Assembly: GCF_023856365.1 (NCBI RefSeq)
Contig: NC_064548.1
Span: 17,222,461 to 17,286,460, forward strand
DNA: 64,000 nt
Origin: Brienomyrus brachyistius
Lineage: Eukaryota; Chordata; Actinopteri; Osteoglossiformes; Mormyridae
Direction: 5' to 3'
Numbering within the stretch: the first letter of the stretch is position 1; each line of letters opens with the position of its first letter. The position numbers and the translations under genes are program-made. Below are positions 1-12,329 of this stretch, piece after piece. The notes below the pieces were generated by a model that did not search any database, was not told where the DNA came from, and saw only the letters and a program-made list of their open reading frames with translations.

Positions 1-739
1 AAAAGCCCCTCAGGGGTGCGCTGAAACACACCAGATGATATCGTGCTTCTTAGGTAATGCCAGGCCTCTCCAATGAGCTTCTCACCAGATTAAAATGCAC
101 ATGCTAAAAACATCTGTAGAATAAATGTTCCTGGCCTAACTGTTGCAATAAAGAGCTACTCTGAGACAGGAAGGCCTCTTTCCCATAGTGTCTCGTTCTA
201 TTAGTTTGTCTCGTCCAATCCCGTCCACCGTGTTTAGAGTGAATCCAATCGTATCGTCTTTCAGGTGACCTTTGAGAAATGAGCAGTAGTTATCCAGATG
301 TACGCTGCAGTACAGGAGGACAACATGTCAAGAAGCAGAACGCGCATGTACTTAATGCAAATTTACTTTCACGCTCCAAAAAAGACGTCATGATCTTATA
401 CACAAGAGATCCACGGTTTGTCTCTGAATGGCATATTGTATTATAAACGTTACTGAGGTATTGTCTTATACAGTACATGTTACCATGTTGTTCAAACTGA
501 ATCCCTTGGGTGAGACGGAGACAGCTCTGCAGAGTATATAAAGGCACAGTTAAATCGCAGTACTTTTCATGTCATCCCTTGCCAAGATTTACAGCCAAGT
601 CCCTTTGTTACAAAAGCCTACTAACACATTATAGTTATTGGGAACAAGGGGATATTTTGAGAATTGTATGGAGGGACCATATGGGCCATAACTGGAAAAG
701 CGAAATAAAAAATCAATATCAAAAACTGGAAGGGGGTGT

Positions 740-1090
740 TTGTGGGAAGCCGGGTCACCTCACGCCTCCACGGTTGGTGTTTTGAATCCGGCGTCGCTCT
801 ACGTGGGTGTGCAGTTTGTGTGTTTTCCCTGTGTTCGTGTGGTTTTTCAGGTTTCTCACCCAATCATAAAACATGAGGTTAGGTAAGCTGGTGTCTTTAA
901 GTTGCCCATCGTGTTTCAGTCTCTGTGCGTGCCTTGCATTGGAATGGCATCCCCTCCCTGCAGGGGCAAATCTACGATTTATAAGGTGATGGGTATTAAA
1001 GGAGCCACAGCATCCTGTGCTTCCTGGGATAGTTTCCGGGCTTAACTGTGACCCTGAGCTAGATTAATGCCTAGAAAATAGATGGACATT
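740..1090 (+). mobile_element. tRNA-derived SINE, family A, decayed full-length copy
   Basis: A B-box-like head (GTTTTGAATCCGGCGTC, 777-793) is followed by the conserved body GGTGTCTTTAAGTTGCCCATCG, with the copy ending in CTAGAAAATAGATGG. The same family recurs at 3031, 25882, 40556 and 59203. Confidence 0.6.
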
Positions 1091-1460
1091 TACTGTACAG
1101 TATAAAGCGACAGTACACAAGTAGCTGTCGTACATTACAGCAAAACCAGATCTACAGAACATGTGTTATCCTGAAGGATTCGAATGCATGTATCACACTA
1201 CCTATATGACCTGATACAAAAAATATGGAACTTTTATCCACCCAGGTGGATTCATTTATATTAAATTTCCCTTTCTGGTTTAATATTACAGTGTTTATTA
1301 GCTTCATGTCACTCGAATGGGCATGCAAGGCTCTGCTATGCTGTTCATGTGAAACACTTCTGCCTTGCCATCGTTATTTCCTCCTTCAGAAAGTGTAGTA
1401 CAGTAGTTTGCTAACCCCTGCTGGTGAAGAGCTGCACTTACAAGATAATATTGGCTTATA

Positions 1461-1526
<66 letters not shown>

Positions 1527-2200
1527 AAAATTTGTTATATTGGAAATAATGCATCCTGTTTTTGGCATCATAATGTCATTGTAGCTATGATCTTCTCAAA
1601 TGTCATTGGGCTAAGCAGTGCTGTTTTTTGCCTTAGTGATGGAGTTCTGTGTGCATGTGGCTGGCTGGGTGTTGTCAGTGAGGCAGCAAAGAAACAAATA
1701 ATAGTCAAGAAGAAGTAGACCTACAAGAAACTCCCCCCGGAGAGCGGCGCTGATTTTCCATCATCCTGCTGAGCCCCTTGTTGTCAGTTTTAGTGTCAGC
1801 CTGTGTCAGAAACCCAACGGATGAGATTTGTCTGGTGCAGATTACAATCAAAAGTGATTTTAAACCAACTGGGAAATGCTCTCCATGCAGATTTTGTCAA
1901 CACACATTTGTGTGCAAGTATTCTTATATGAACTTGCCCGGAATCTGTTCTTATACTGTGAAGACAAATGTGTTTTTACATTTTTCACAGTGTTTTATTT
2001 GCTTTGATCCAGTTGATGGTAGATATTGTGGCATCTGAAGTCCATTCATTACACATTCAATAAAAAGTGGCCATTAAGCAGAGTACTGTGTTCAATCCAA
2101 GAAAAGTCCTGCCCACTACAAGTGGATTCAAGTTAGTGCAGCTACTTTAGGAGGAACCGTGCATATCCATAGCCTGCTAACACAGAGAAAACATTGTCTT
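1090..2200. other. Upstream intergenic DNA, no gene seen
   Basis: Apart from the (AT)n tract, only short unsupported open frames are present. No splice-consistent coding segment, RNA gene or known repeat was recognised. The window's first 740 bases are similar. Confidence 0.5.
1463..1523. repeat. (AT)n microsatellite
   Basis: About 61 bases of uninterrupted TA dinucleotides. The reverse-strand IYIY frames across it are artefacts. Confidence 0.95.
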
Positions 2201-2282
2201 CAAAATCTTCAAAACAGTGTCCAGTGGAATACTGGGCACTTTTTATCGTACATTGGAAGTGGGAGGTGGCAGCGTTGGTTAA

Positions 2283-2317
2283 TAAATAATCTGTGGGTTT
2301 CAAAGGGCGCTCAGTCC
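2283..2317 (+). promoter_or_regulatory. Candidate core promoter of the tmem30c-like gene
   Basis: A TATA-like TAAATA at 2283-2288 lies 30 bases before the A (2313) of TCAGTCC, a full match to the initiator consensus YYANWYY. The 5' UTR to the ATG at 2377 would be about 64 bases. No CpG island is apparent. This is a pattern match only; no transcript data support it. Confidence 0.35.
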
Positions 2318-2376
2318 TGCAAAGGCTGCTGGGAAAGCAAGTATCAAGAAAGAAGTAGGGACAGCAGCGGAAAATC

Positions 2377-5300
2377 ATGGCGGAAAATGCAGAAAAACCC
2401 AAACCACAGTATAGGTGTCCAGACAATTCGGCCTTCAAGCAGCAGCGGCTGCCTGCCTGGTCGCCCTCTCTCACAGCAGAGACAGTCCTTCCTTTCTTCT
2501 ACATTTTGGGAGTCGCATGTGTGCTGCTGGGGGTCCTTCTTCAAGTCACCATGCAGAACACACAGGAGATCAAGGTACGTCCGATGTGCCTGTGAGTGCC
2601 CGCTGGAACTGTAGCCTTTCATTTGGTCCCTCTGAGAAGATACATGACACACTGGCTAACTTTCGAGCAGGGCAATCCAGACATCAGTAATAATCAGTAA
2701 AAACACCTCAACCAGGGGTTAACCTGAGTACTTCCTCCCTGATATGGGATCTCTGGGTTGGGTTAGCAGGCTGTAAAACACAAATGTAAATCTTTAAAAA
2801 CGGCCAGATTTTTTAGGTCATGAAACATACATGCTTACATAGACAGAATGTTTTTTTTTTCCTGTACTGAAAGAGGGACTTTTTAATTTAACAAAAGAGG
2901 AAAGAATACACAAAATTATAAGAAGGGTAGCAAATAAATTATGGATGGACAGCTAAATCTGCTTTTAATAACCAGGCAAAACAAAATTGTTCTCCACATG
3001 TGTAAGATAAACAAAACAAAAACAAATTTCCATCCATCCATTTATCCTTCTTCTGTAACCACTTGTCCTATTCAGGGTGGTGCGTGTGTGTGTGTATGTG
3101 TGTGTGTGTGTTCCGGAGTCTATCCCGGAAGCTAGGGGCAACAGGTAAGGAACAACCCAGGATGGGGCGCCAACTCATTGCAGGGCACACTCACACACCA
3201 ATCACTCACACATGCACACCGACGGGCAATTTCATAACCCCAGATAACCTCAGCATGTTTTTGACTGTGGGGGGGGGAACTGGAGCATCTAGAGGAAACC
3301 CCATGACAACACGAGGAGAACATGCAGACTCTAACCACACGGAGCCACGGCAGAAACTCAAACACAGGACCCAGAGGTGTGAGGCTGCAGTGCTAAACAC
3401 TGCCCACCATGACACAACAGAACACATTTAATATACCGAAAGATGACAAACCGGAAAAGGAAAGGGTTTTCTATACTGTAAATCTGATAGCAACAGAAGT
3501 TCAGAAGAGAACCAAAAAAATCCATTGTTAATCCATCCAAAGCAAACTTCTGTCAACAGCGATACCCCTGACTTTGCTCAGAAATGGGATGCATGCACTC
3601 AGAATAAAATAAATGATAATGAAAGCTGAATGTATTTCTCATGACATTTTGAAAATTTAGTGTTTATTCTTGCATAACGCGATTCTATTGTATTTAAATG
3701 CTGGTTACAATTGTTCGGGGAAATGTACCAGGAATAAAGAAATGGTTACGAAGATGTAAACTCTTGAATTGTTATATCTCAGAAAATGACACACGTAAAT
3801 CCCATAAAGCCATAAGTACCACTTATATTTATTGCCAGTGATTATTTAGGGGATGTACCTTGTGTTCATTATCTAAAAATCTATTGTCACTGGCATCTAC
3901 AGTTAAGCAGGAGCACAATCCAAAACTGCTTTTATCCTGTATAAGCTGGAATCATTTATACCTAGAAAAAAAAGCATGGATTTTTGACTGAGCAGATTAT
4001 TCAGGGGTCAGCTTTCTTAACTCCTTTTCTGCCCAAACGTGCACAATTTAAAATGTTGAAATGCAAAACAAATCGAATAATTTCGCATGAATTCCAACAA
4101 ATGTACAAAAAGCTTCTTTCTGTACCATTTTATGCTGATGGGGATTTTCCAGACTGAAATTTCAGATTGCAAATAGTCAGTGAAAAAAGACAAATTACAA
4201 GCCAAAAATATGTCTTTAAAAGCAAACATCCCAAATAATTTCAATAACGAAAGATTTTTCCTACAGAGACAAAGACAATGACAAAGAATAAACACTGACC
4301 CCCCCCTCTGCTTCATTGTCACAGGTGGACTACACCAATGCGGAGTCATGCGACATGTGCTTTGAGACACGTAAATACAAAGCGAATGCCAGCCGGCACT
4401 GCGCCTGCTCAGTTACGTTTTCGCTGAAGGAAAGACTTGAGGTCTGCTAGCCATCACTGCTCTGGAAATGCAATTTAACAGAATGATATATGCGTGTCCT
4501 TTACAAAAAAAATTCACGTGGAATTCTGGGTATGATGTTAAACTAAATCCAGTCCTGTAAGGAGGTCCTCCATCTTACAGGGAAATTTGGGGGTTGGTGG
4601 CAGGATTGGCACTACAGCCACCGGAAAAAACTCACACTGCTCAATTCAGACTAGTGTGGCGCTGGGGTATCACCCGCCGCACGGCTGCACTCAGGTTCTC
4701 ATCCCTGAGGTGGCCTGTCATGTGTTGGCTGCGGCAGCGCGCTGTAATCAGTGCATTCTCCTTACCTCACGTGGAATGGCTTATTTAATGCAATAATAAT
4801 AGTAGTAGGCCATCTCTTCAATTAAATGAATAGAAAAATCCAGAATCAATATGTATGTTGCAGTGCACCATACTCTGGTTAACCTTCTGTTAGTCGGGTC
4901 ACAAAAACCCATTATTACAGATATGCAAGATTTGACGATGTCCTAAATGGCTGTGCTTATGTACTGTACTATCATGGGCGTCGCCGCCATTAAATCTGAG
5001 GGACGTGTCCCCCTCACATTTCATAATTATTCGTTTGGACACCCCCCACATTTAACATAAAATATTAGTTTTATGCCAGTGTGCCCCCCCCCCCACATTC
5101 AAAATGCTTCTGACGCTCCTGTGTACTATATTGGAAAATCTAGTACTTCTGGATGCTTGTTCTGAAGTATCTGTAATATACCCAGCAAAGGATCAGCGAT
5201 GCAAACTCCTGTTTCAGGGCGACGTGTTTTTCTACTATGGCTTGGTGAATTTCCATCAGAACCTCCGCCGGTATATGGACTCCAGAGATGATGCCCAACT

Positions 5301-7537
5301 GCTTGGCCGAATCAAAAAACTCAAGGTGCAATCTGCCACTTTACTTTGTCCATCTATCCATTCTCCATAGCGACTTATCCAATAGAGGGTCACTATGAGC
5401 CTATCCCCTGAAGCACACTGCAGGATTCATATTCTTACTGTACAGTGGGACCCCGTATCCACGGTTTCAGTAACCGAAGCTTCAGTTATCTGGAGTCTGG
5501 AAAAAAAAATTGGAGAATTTGAGAAATAAACAGTCCGTAAGTTTCAAACTGTGTGCCAAGCATGTACGAGCTGCAACATGATGAAATCCACTAGTCCAGT
5601 TGCACCCAGTACATAATGTATATCTTTTTGTCCCCATACCCACGACTCCCTGCATACTCTTACAGAGTCTGCCATTAATGCCTTGTTTCATAAACTGATC
5701 CTCATAAAGGACACATTGTATTCTTGCATCGCTCTATCATCTCTTTAAAATTAGGCTAACACATTAGAATCCCTTTCATTTAAGAGAGTGAAGTACTGTA
5801 AAGTACTGTACAATAATGTGCAATATATTTTATTGTCTTACTGTAATTTATCAATTAAACTTTACCATATGAATGTACACAAAAATCATGTTATATATGG
5901 GATTTGGATGGCTTGCTATTATCCACGGTTTCGACCATTTGTGGTAGGTCTTGGAACGTAACATCCATGGATAACTTTGATATAAATGATTCTCTGTAGA
6001 ATCCGAGTGTCTATTGTGGACCAAACTTCCAATATGCCAATGGTACTCCCATCGCACCTTGTGGTGCCATCGCAAACAGTATGTTCAATGGTGAGTGTCC
6101 TCTTCAGGTTTCTGCTTACTATAACTGTAAGTTTGTAAGTTATACTGTAAGTTTGGTTGAAAGTCTTATTCAATGGTGTGTGTGCGTGTGTGTTTCACAG
6201 ATTCCTTCGCTCTGTTTTTTCACCCCCCGGTTGGCGCACCATTGAGGGTTCCTCTGTTCCGGAAGGGCATTGCATGGTACACGGACAAAAACATCAAGTT
6301 CCACAATCCATACGTTCCCAATGAATCTCTCCCTCAAGTCTTTCAAGGTCTGTGTCAGCCCATTCTTGACTTGATTTCATTAGCTGGACTGTGATGTAAT
6401 CAGTAAATCAGGCTGTCTGATGGTCACACCTTGTTTGCTGCTGCATCGTTCCCTGCATTTGATTCCAGGTACAGCCAAGCCTTTCTACTGGCAGAAGCCA
6501 GTGTATGAGCTGGACCCCAACGACTCGACCAACAACGGCTTCATCAATGAAGATCTAATTGTTTGGATGAGAGAGGCTGCCTTTCCCAATTTCAAGAAGC
6601 TTTATGGGATCCTCGATCGGCAGTCAAGCAAAATGTTTGAACAGGGCCTTCCTGTGGGAAACTATAGTGTGTCCATCTCATACAGTATCCTTCAAATCAA
6701 AATACTTAGTGGAATTTGCCAGTATGCTCTAGTATTGCAAAAATCTCTATGTGCAAGAGATTATTTTTAATTTGCATAAACTATATAGCAGATGGTTATA
6801 AACTACCACTTACACTCAATAGCCAATTTATTGGTTACTCCAGGTAGGAAACCCTTATTACTCTAGAACTCGTTCAAAGATTGCTGTTATTTTACCACTT
6901 TTCCTTTAACAAGTATGGCCATTCTCTGCTGAACTCGCTCTTTAACAAGGTGTTTTCAGTCATAGAACTAAGCCGACTGTATGTTTTCTTTATCAAACCA
7001 CTTATTGTATACATATCACAAGAGGTTGGCTGTTTCTGAGAATCAAGAAACAACATTTCTGGCATTGTTGTTTAAAAGTATTCACTAATCACTGCTGGTA
7101 AAATGCTTAGCCTCGCAGTAACTGAGCCTCTTGTGTCTCTGTACATACTCTATGTATTCAGCTGTAACTACACACTTCACTACGCTCTGAAGAAAGCTAA
7201 CTAGCGGGTTTATCTAATAAAGTGGCCACTGATTGTGTCTTAGAGGCAAAGCGCCACACATACTGAAGCATCTGGCAGTTTAATTCCAAGTAAAGGAAAT
7301 TACCTCAATGTTCAATAATGCATTTTTGCCCTTGACCCGTGACCCTCAGATTTCCCTGTGCAGTACTTTAGGGGAAGGAAGCAAGTGGTCCTGTCCACAG
7401 TGAGCTGGTTTGGGGGCCGGAACCAGTTCCTGCCCATTGCATACCTGGTCACTGGATGCGCGACCCTGCTGGTTGCTGTGGTCCTTACTGTTGTCTATAT
7501 AAAGTTTGGCAAGAAAGGCTTGAAGATGGAAGATTGA
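2377..7537 (+). CDS. tmem30c: CDC50-family P4-ATPase flippase beta subunit (TMEM30C-like), 7 exons, 354 aa
   Basis: CDC50/TMEM30 proteins pair with P4-ATPase lipid flippases, chaperone them out of the ER and support phospholipid flipping. I spliced exons 2377-2574, 4325-4441, 5218-5325, 6000-6090, 6201-6347, 6469-6684 and 7350-7537. All junctions are GT-AG, phases 0,0,0,1,1,1, and the frame stays open to TGA at 7535-7537. The N-terminal family motif FKQQRLPAW is at residues 20-28. TM1 is about 36-58 and TM2 about 319-343, leaving a large exoplasmic loop. Six cysteines match the family disulfides (C75, C78, C92, C94, C147, C162). Sequons are at N87, N155, N212, N238 and N285. Signature blocks include [16 protein letters not shown] and NNGFINED. 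Human TMEM30A is about 361 aa, so length fits. The multi-exon structure excludes single-exon TMEM30B. Divergence from TMEM30A and the col8a1 neighbour favour TMEM30C, but the paralogue call is inference. Family identity is very secure. Confidence 0.93.
3031..3412 (-). mobile_element. SINE family A in tmem30c-like intron 1
   Basis: The copy reads tail-first on the + strand: (CATC)n tail at 3031, then CCTATTCAGGG, a (GT)n tract (3083-3111), GATGGGGCGCCAACTCATTG, ACAGCAATTT-like body, and ends in GTGCTAAACACTGCCCACCAT, the reverse of a tRNA A-box head. It is therefore inserted antisense to the gene. Confidence 0.75.
4972..5122. repeat. Small foldback element in tmem30c-like intron 2
   Basis: TCATGGGCGTCGCCGCC at the left and the reverse complement of GCTTCTGACGCTCCTGT at the right form imperfect terminal repeats around an interior with C-runs. 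This is MITE-like in size; no target duplication is clear. The element ends about 95 bases before exon 3. Confidence 0.4.
5443..5985 (+). mobile_element. Non-autonomous Tigger/pogo-like element in tmem30c-like intron 3
   Basis: The start CAGTGGGACCCCGTATCCAC, then GGTTTCAG, AAATAAACAGTCCGTAAG and near the end ATCCACGGTTTCG and GGTCTTGGAACGTAACATCC, follow the order seen in mammalian Tigger-group elements as I remember them. No transposase frame is left. The right end comes within about 15-25 bases of exon 4. Confidence 0.6.
6821..7240. mobile_element. MITE with terminal inverted repeats in tmem30c-like intron 6
   Basis: Left end CACTCAATAGCCAATTTATT is matched by the reverse complement of the right end AATAAAGTGGCCACTGATTG. 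This terminal motif is widespread in fish genomes. The interior of about 370 bases encodes nothing recognisable. Confidence 0.65.
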
Positions 7538-7872
7538 CCAGAAAGCCCAAGATGTCAACAAACTACAATAATGTAAATCAATTCATCGAAAAATATGTCA
7601 ATTCTGGGGGTTTGTATGTTTATTTAATATTTATAGCTAGTATTTTTACAGACTGGAATAGTCGTAGTTAAATGGGCCTATGAAATACACCGGATTTATT
7701 TCTGATACGTTTTTACTTATAACTCTATAATGTGGTAAATGATTTGTTTGTAAAGAACTTACATGTATGTTGCATTTTCTATGCATGCTCAAGTGTAGCC
7801 TCTCACTCTGCCCTGCCGCCCTGATCAATCAATCTACAGCTCAGCTGCTAGTGTCCAGACTTCAAAAATTTC

Positions 7873-7878
7873 AATAAA
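7873..7878 (+). terminator. Poly(A) signal AATAAA, tmem30c-like gene
   Basis: A canonical AATAAA lies 336 bases after the stop codon at 7535-7537. The 3' UTR between is AT-rich and I recognised no repeat in it. Confidence 0.5.
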
Positions 7879-8283
7879 AACATAGTGACATAAAAAACAG
7901 CAGAAAATTTTAGCAATGTGTAACTATTTTAACTATTTAAGAACCTTATTCAGATATAAAGCCACTTAAATAAAACATGTCTGCATTTCAATATGGCCGC
8001 TAAGGGAACTGTGCACTTCCTGTTCGTTTACATGCATAACATGACACTCAGCACACAAGGTATGCTGATCTTGCCATTTCTCTCTTTGTTAAGGGCACAA
8101 TGACTGATATTTGGAATGGGCCTTTAGTCCAAAAACAAGGTGAAATGGTCAAAAACAGAAAGAATTATTCCTCTAAATATGGGGTCTGTGATATCAGTTT
8201 TCACCTGTTGATTGTAGCACCTACACTGCACCTGCACTGCACCTACACTGCACCTACGCACAATGCACAGCGTTCATTATGTA

Positions 8284-8899
8284 CAGAGATGGGCAGAAAT
8301 ACATCAAAAAGTATCATGGTACAAATTACCAATACTTGCTCTTTAAATGTGACAAAACAAAATACCAAATAGTGGCGTGAGAAAATGTATTTCATTAAAA
8401 TACAAGTAATTTGTAATTTGAAAATGCAGAAGGAGGCACACCAACAGTTTCTTAAATTAATTATCACGATCTGTGAATTTCCTGCTTTGTCTTACAGTAG
8501 AATATGCACAAACGTAAAGAATACTGTTCAGAGTAAAGAAGCAGCTTCTTTTCTTGCTTCCTGGTGATGGAAAAACAAAGTTCACAACTAGCAAGCTGGG
8601 CCCAACAGGATGTGTCACATGATTTACTTACATTTAGCCAAAGACAGTGATTGGCCATATTAAAAAGTCTGTAAGCCTGTTGATGATGGTTCATAAAATG
8701 ACAGAAAATAAATAAATAAATTGTCATGTTTTCTTACATATATTAAATATTTTAAATGCATAAAATACCATTTCTCAAAATATTTTGTTGCAAAGTACAT
8801 CTGATTTTTCCCCATCCAGCAAAATACAAATTGCAAAATACTCAAAAGTAATTAAATACACATTTTAAATACATTTAATTGAAATACTCCCCATCTCTG
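8284..8899. mobile_element. hAT-like MITE, about 616 bp
   Basis: CAGAGATGGGCAGAAATAC at the left end is mirrored by GAAATACTCCCCATCTCTG at the right end. CAG-type ends and flanking ATTATGTA versus ATTACATT (5 of 8 matching) suggest an old hAT insertion. No transposase remains. A short tandem of an 11-base CACTGCACCTA unit lies just outside at 8219-8257. Confidence 0.7.
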
Positions 8900-9716
8900 A
8901 TTACATTTCTCACGGAATATAATTAGCCCATATACAGGCCTATCCATTTCGTTTTTGCTGAATGGCAAGGGTTTCCAGCCAGGAACCTTGTAGCACGGGT
9001 ACTACCATCCCTCCCTTGGAACACAAATAGCCCGGAAAAAGACGAGTTCAACGCCATATCACAATCTCCACCTTCTTTTTAAACTATGCTGCACATAGCT
9101 TCATGGTGCTGGTCACTCTCGGTGGGGACAGTGACCACTCAGGGGGGATACTAAGCCAGGAATGGAATTAAGCAGAAAAATTACAATTAAACACAGGTAT
9201 GCCACTTTTTATACCTTTATTTGCTGTTTTCAAGACAAATCTCCAAAATGCTTAAAATGTCAAGGGAATCCAACAGTAGCAGCTCTGTGAGTGCAACTTT
9301 GTTAACAAACCGGGTTTGTTTGTCCTTGTAAGTAAAACTTTTGAAAATTGGTTTGCCTTTGATGATCATTTCATGACTGACAAGATTCAAACTGGAACAT
9401 GCTTTGGCATGTTTGTGCAAAATTTTCAGGTGTTTTAAGCATTTTGCTTTGATAAGGTCCAATTGCTTGTGCTATTTTCGAATAGGGGGCACTAGCTAAA
9501 TAATTTATATGTTTATATATGTTATTTATATATATGAATTACTCTTATATAAAACAACAATGGAAAGCAAAGTATAGCAGAAAATACAAATAAACTAAAT
9601 TATGTAACACATTATGCACATCTACATTTGAATTTCTTTGGCATAAAATTGTAACACCTACTGCCAGTCAACGCTGGGTGCAGCCATACCCAGCCAGATC
9701 ATTTTCAGCCAGATGA

Positions 9717-10340
9717 TAAAATGGCAGGAGTTCACAACTGGCTTGAAGCCCGAGCTATCAAGCCGTATTGCTTTCTAGGCTTTACAAGGTTCTATAGATG
9801 GTTCATTAGAAATTTAATTTCAGTGGCCACACAAGACAACCAAGACCATAGCATGGAACAAGCATGCCCTTTAAGGTCCCCAACATATAAAGAAATTGTT
9901 CTGCCCGTGAAATTATTCAATGCCTATTCTGAAACAACCTAACCTGACACTGTCCATTGTAGTGGAGTTCGATCCTTCCAAAGCTGGAGTAGAGGCAGTC
10001 TTTCCTCTGTGACATAGAGTCAGTCCCTCTCAAACTTTTTCCCGGTGCTTTCTTCTCTTACAAGTTGTCCACAGCTGAGAGAACCACTGATGTCAGGTTG
10101 GCTCTAGGGGAGAGAAGATATTGGCTGGAGGGGGTCCCATTTGTCATTTTCACCAACCCCCGCAGAGGGTCTTTCACTCATTTCAGGTTCACTGTTTATC
10201 ATCAGGTAAAAAAACAGACAGGTCCAGACAGTTCAATTCGCTAAATTCTAATCTTGTTCCTGGAACCACAATATCCCCTTCTTGTTTTGTGGCACCTCTT
10301 CAATGGGAGGTCATGAATGCTATATTTGATGTTCTTCAAA
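9717..10340 (+). pseudogene. Ty3/gypsy LTR-retrotransposon pol relic (RT C-end and RNase H)
   Basis: FLGFTRFYRWFIRNL at 9772-9816 matches the conserved reverse-transcriptase thumb block of Ty3/gypsy elements. In other frames follow a segment like VEVDAS...GVGAVL (about 9964-10010), a segment like FFSxKLSxAERT (about 10045-10085) and a YWLEG block (about 10120). Frame changes and stops interrupt it. No LTRs, protease or integrase were seen. Confidence 0.7.
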
Positions 10341-12225
10341 TTGATTCACCATGTCTAGAGACATCTCCCAAAAAGACCTGTGTTCTGGCCAGCAGTCAAC
10401 CTCAGGTCCCGGTGTTAGGTTGTCCAGTTCTGTCCTTCCAGGAATTACACACACTACCAAATAAACTTTGCAGAATTCCTACATAGGGTTCCTTCTCCAT
10501 TGTCAGGTAGACTCACGCAAAAGGACTTTCCCATACATTCTTATTGAATAGTGTTTCTTAACTTATAATTTGTAGCAAAGCTCCTAGACACTAAAAAACT
10601 AAATAGCTAGCATGGGCCCTAAAAAAAACGAACGAAGCATTTCAGAATGTGCTTCATTTTTTCAGCATCAGAGTGCAATAGTCACAGGAACAAAGATCAA
10701 TTCTTCAGTGTTTAAATTTTGAACTGACGTGCTCACTGGGGAATTTCAAATGCTTATTTCCTCATAATTTACCGTTTCATATAGCGGGCAATAAATCCCT
10801 AAATGTCTCTTTCCATAGCAACAAAAACTCATTTAAACTGCAGTAATGGGTAGAGGGGAGCCTCACTGTAAGGATAAATATGATAATAAAGAAAGTGGGA
10901 GAAAACAATCCAGAATACATTTGGGTGTTGATATTGAGATCAGAGAAACGCTGACCATTTGTCTCCACAGACAATACAAATCTCACTGAGCTCAGAGCTC
11001 CTCTCTTTTGTTATACTATATAAACACATTATGGCAACAATACAGAAACTGTAATGAAGTGAAACTTTATGTATGGTTCCATATGGAATTCTAATCTCTT
11101 TCTAAGTATGTATGCCTTTCTAAGTAATGACATATGCCTTTTTTCCGAAGTAAATTTCACACTGAAAACTTGTAACTATGTATTCATAACATTTAAATAA
11201 CACTTGCCAAAAGCATCCATGTCTTTGACATTTTCGATTATTAAAAAACGATAACAAAGGCCCCAGGGTATTTTGTCTGTCCACCAGACCGGACTGAAGA
11301 GGACTCAGCAAACGGATAAGAAACATCCCTGTCTTGGGGCAGAAAGGCCCACAGGGAAAAAAGTGTGCTTTGACTGCTGAATGATTTGTTTATTTGTTTG
11401 TTTGTTTGTTTGCTTTGTCTGTAAATCGATCTGTTGTTTGTTTGTTTAATTTGTCTGTCTGTCTTTCTGTTTGTTTTGTTTGTTTCTTTGGGACAGAAAA
11501 ACCATTTAAGGGTAACTTCCTGAAAATCTTTCAAATTATATACCAGTATGACAGCTTGGTTGTTTGATCAATTTCTCCATTATGTCAGATCAGTAACGCA
11601 TATATCCGGAGGTGGGGTGGGTCTTAACAAAGCAGTCTGCACACTGATCTCATGTGAATTCCGTCACAGTGGGCTCCCACTCCAATAAGGTAAAGGCAAG
11701 TAGCAAGTGAACATGTGCTTCATGACCAGGGAAAAGGAAGCATTTTGGTTCAGGGCCAGGACTTATAAAGCAAAGGTTGCAAATTCAAACTGAATGTTTA
11801 AAGGTTTTAGACTAGTTTTTATGGACATCTAGCATTATGATCCACTGTTTTTAAAACAATATAACCCCCACCCTTTACTTAAATAACGGGGGATGTTGAC
11901 AGTTGCGACTTTGCAGAAACGAGCATGCTGTAGCAGCAAGAATGAGCCTTGCTTTTTTCAGTTCCTACCTTCTGCTTTGAGGTGCTAAGATTCTTTGACA
12001 TTCATATGTATTCTTAGAGAGTAACAGATGGTTTTTATAAAGGGAGTGGTAATAAAGAAATATTAGGAAAATCTAGGGAATGTGAAATAATGATATTACA
12101 GTCTGCCTACTGTAAGAGAAAATATTTGAACTTGCTGCCCCTTTCTTTGAATGTCTGATGAGGTGGCATGGATTGGAGGTACAGATCTGTAATAAAAAGG
12201 AATGCATGCATTGGAGACATTACTG
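10340..12225. other. Gene-free AT-rich interval
   Basis: Nothing is recognised except a TTTG/TCTG-rich low-complexity stretch at about 11388-11490. Confidence 0.5.
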
Positions 12226-12322
12226 GATAGAACCATGAGCTGTACTGGATAAGTGGTTGGAAGATGGATGGATGGATGGATGGATGGATGGATGGATGGA
12301 TGGATGGATGGATGGATGGATG
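12225..12322 (+). repeat. (GATG)n microsatellite on a SINE family A tail
   Basis: ACTGGATAAGTGGTTGGAAG leads into (GATG)n from 12263 to 12322. This is the usual 3' end of the family A SINE; the body upstream is not recognisable. Confidence 0.8.
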
Positions 12323-12329
12323 ACAAAAT

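Noticed and set aside
1304..1571. IYIYIY reverse-strand frames
   Set aside because: They are translations of the (AT)n microsatellite.
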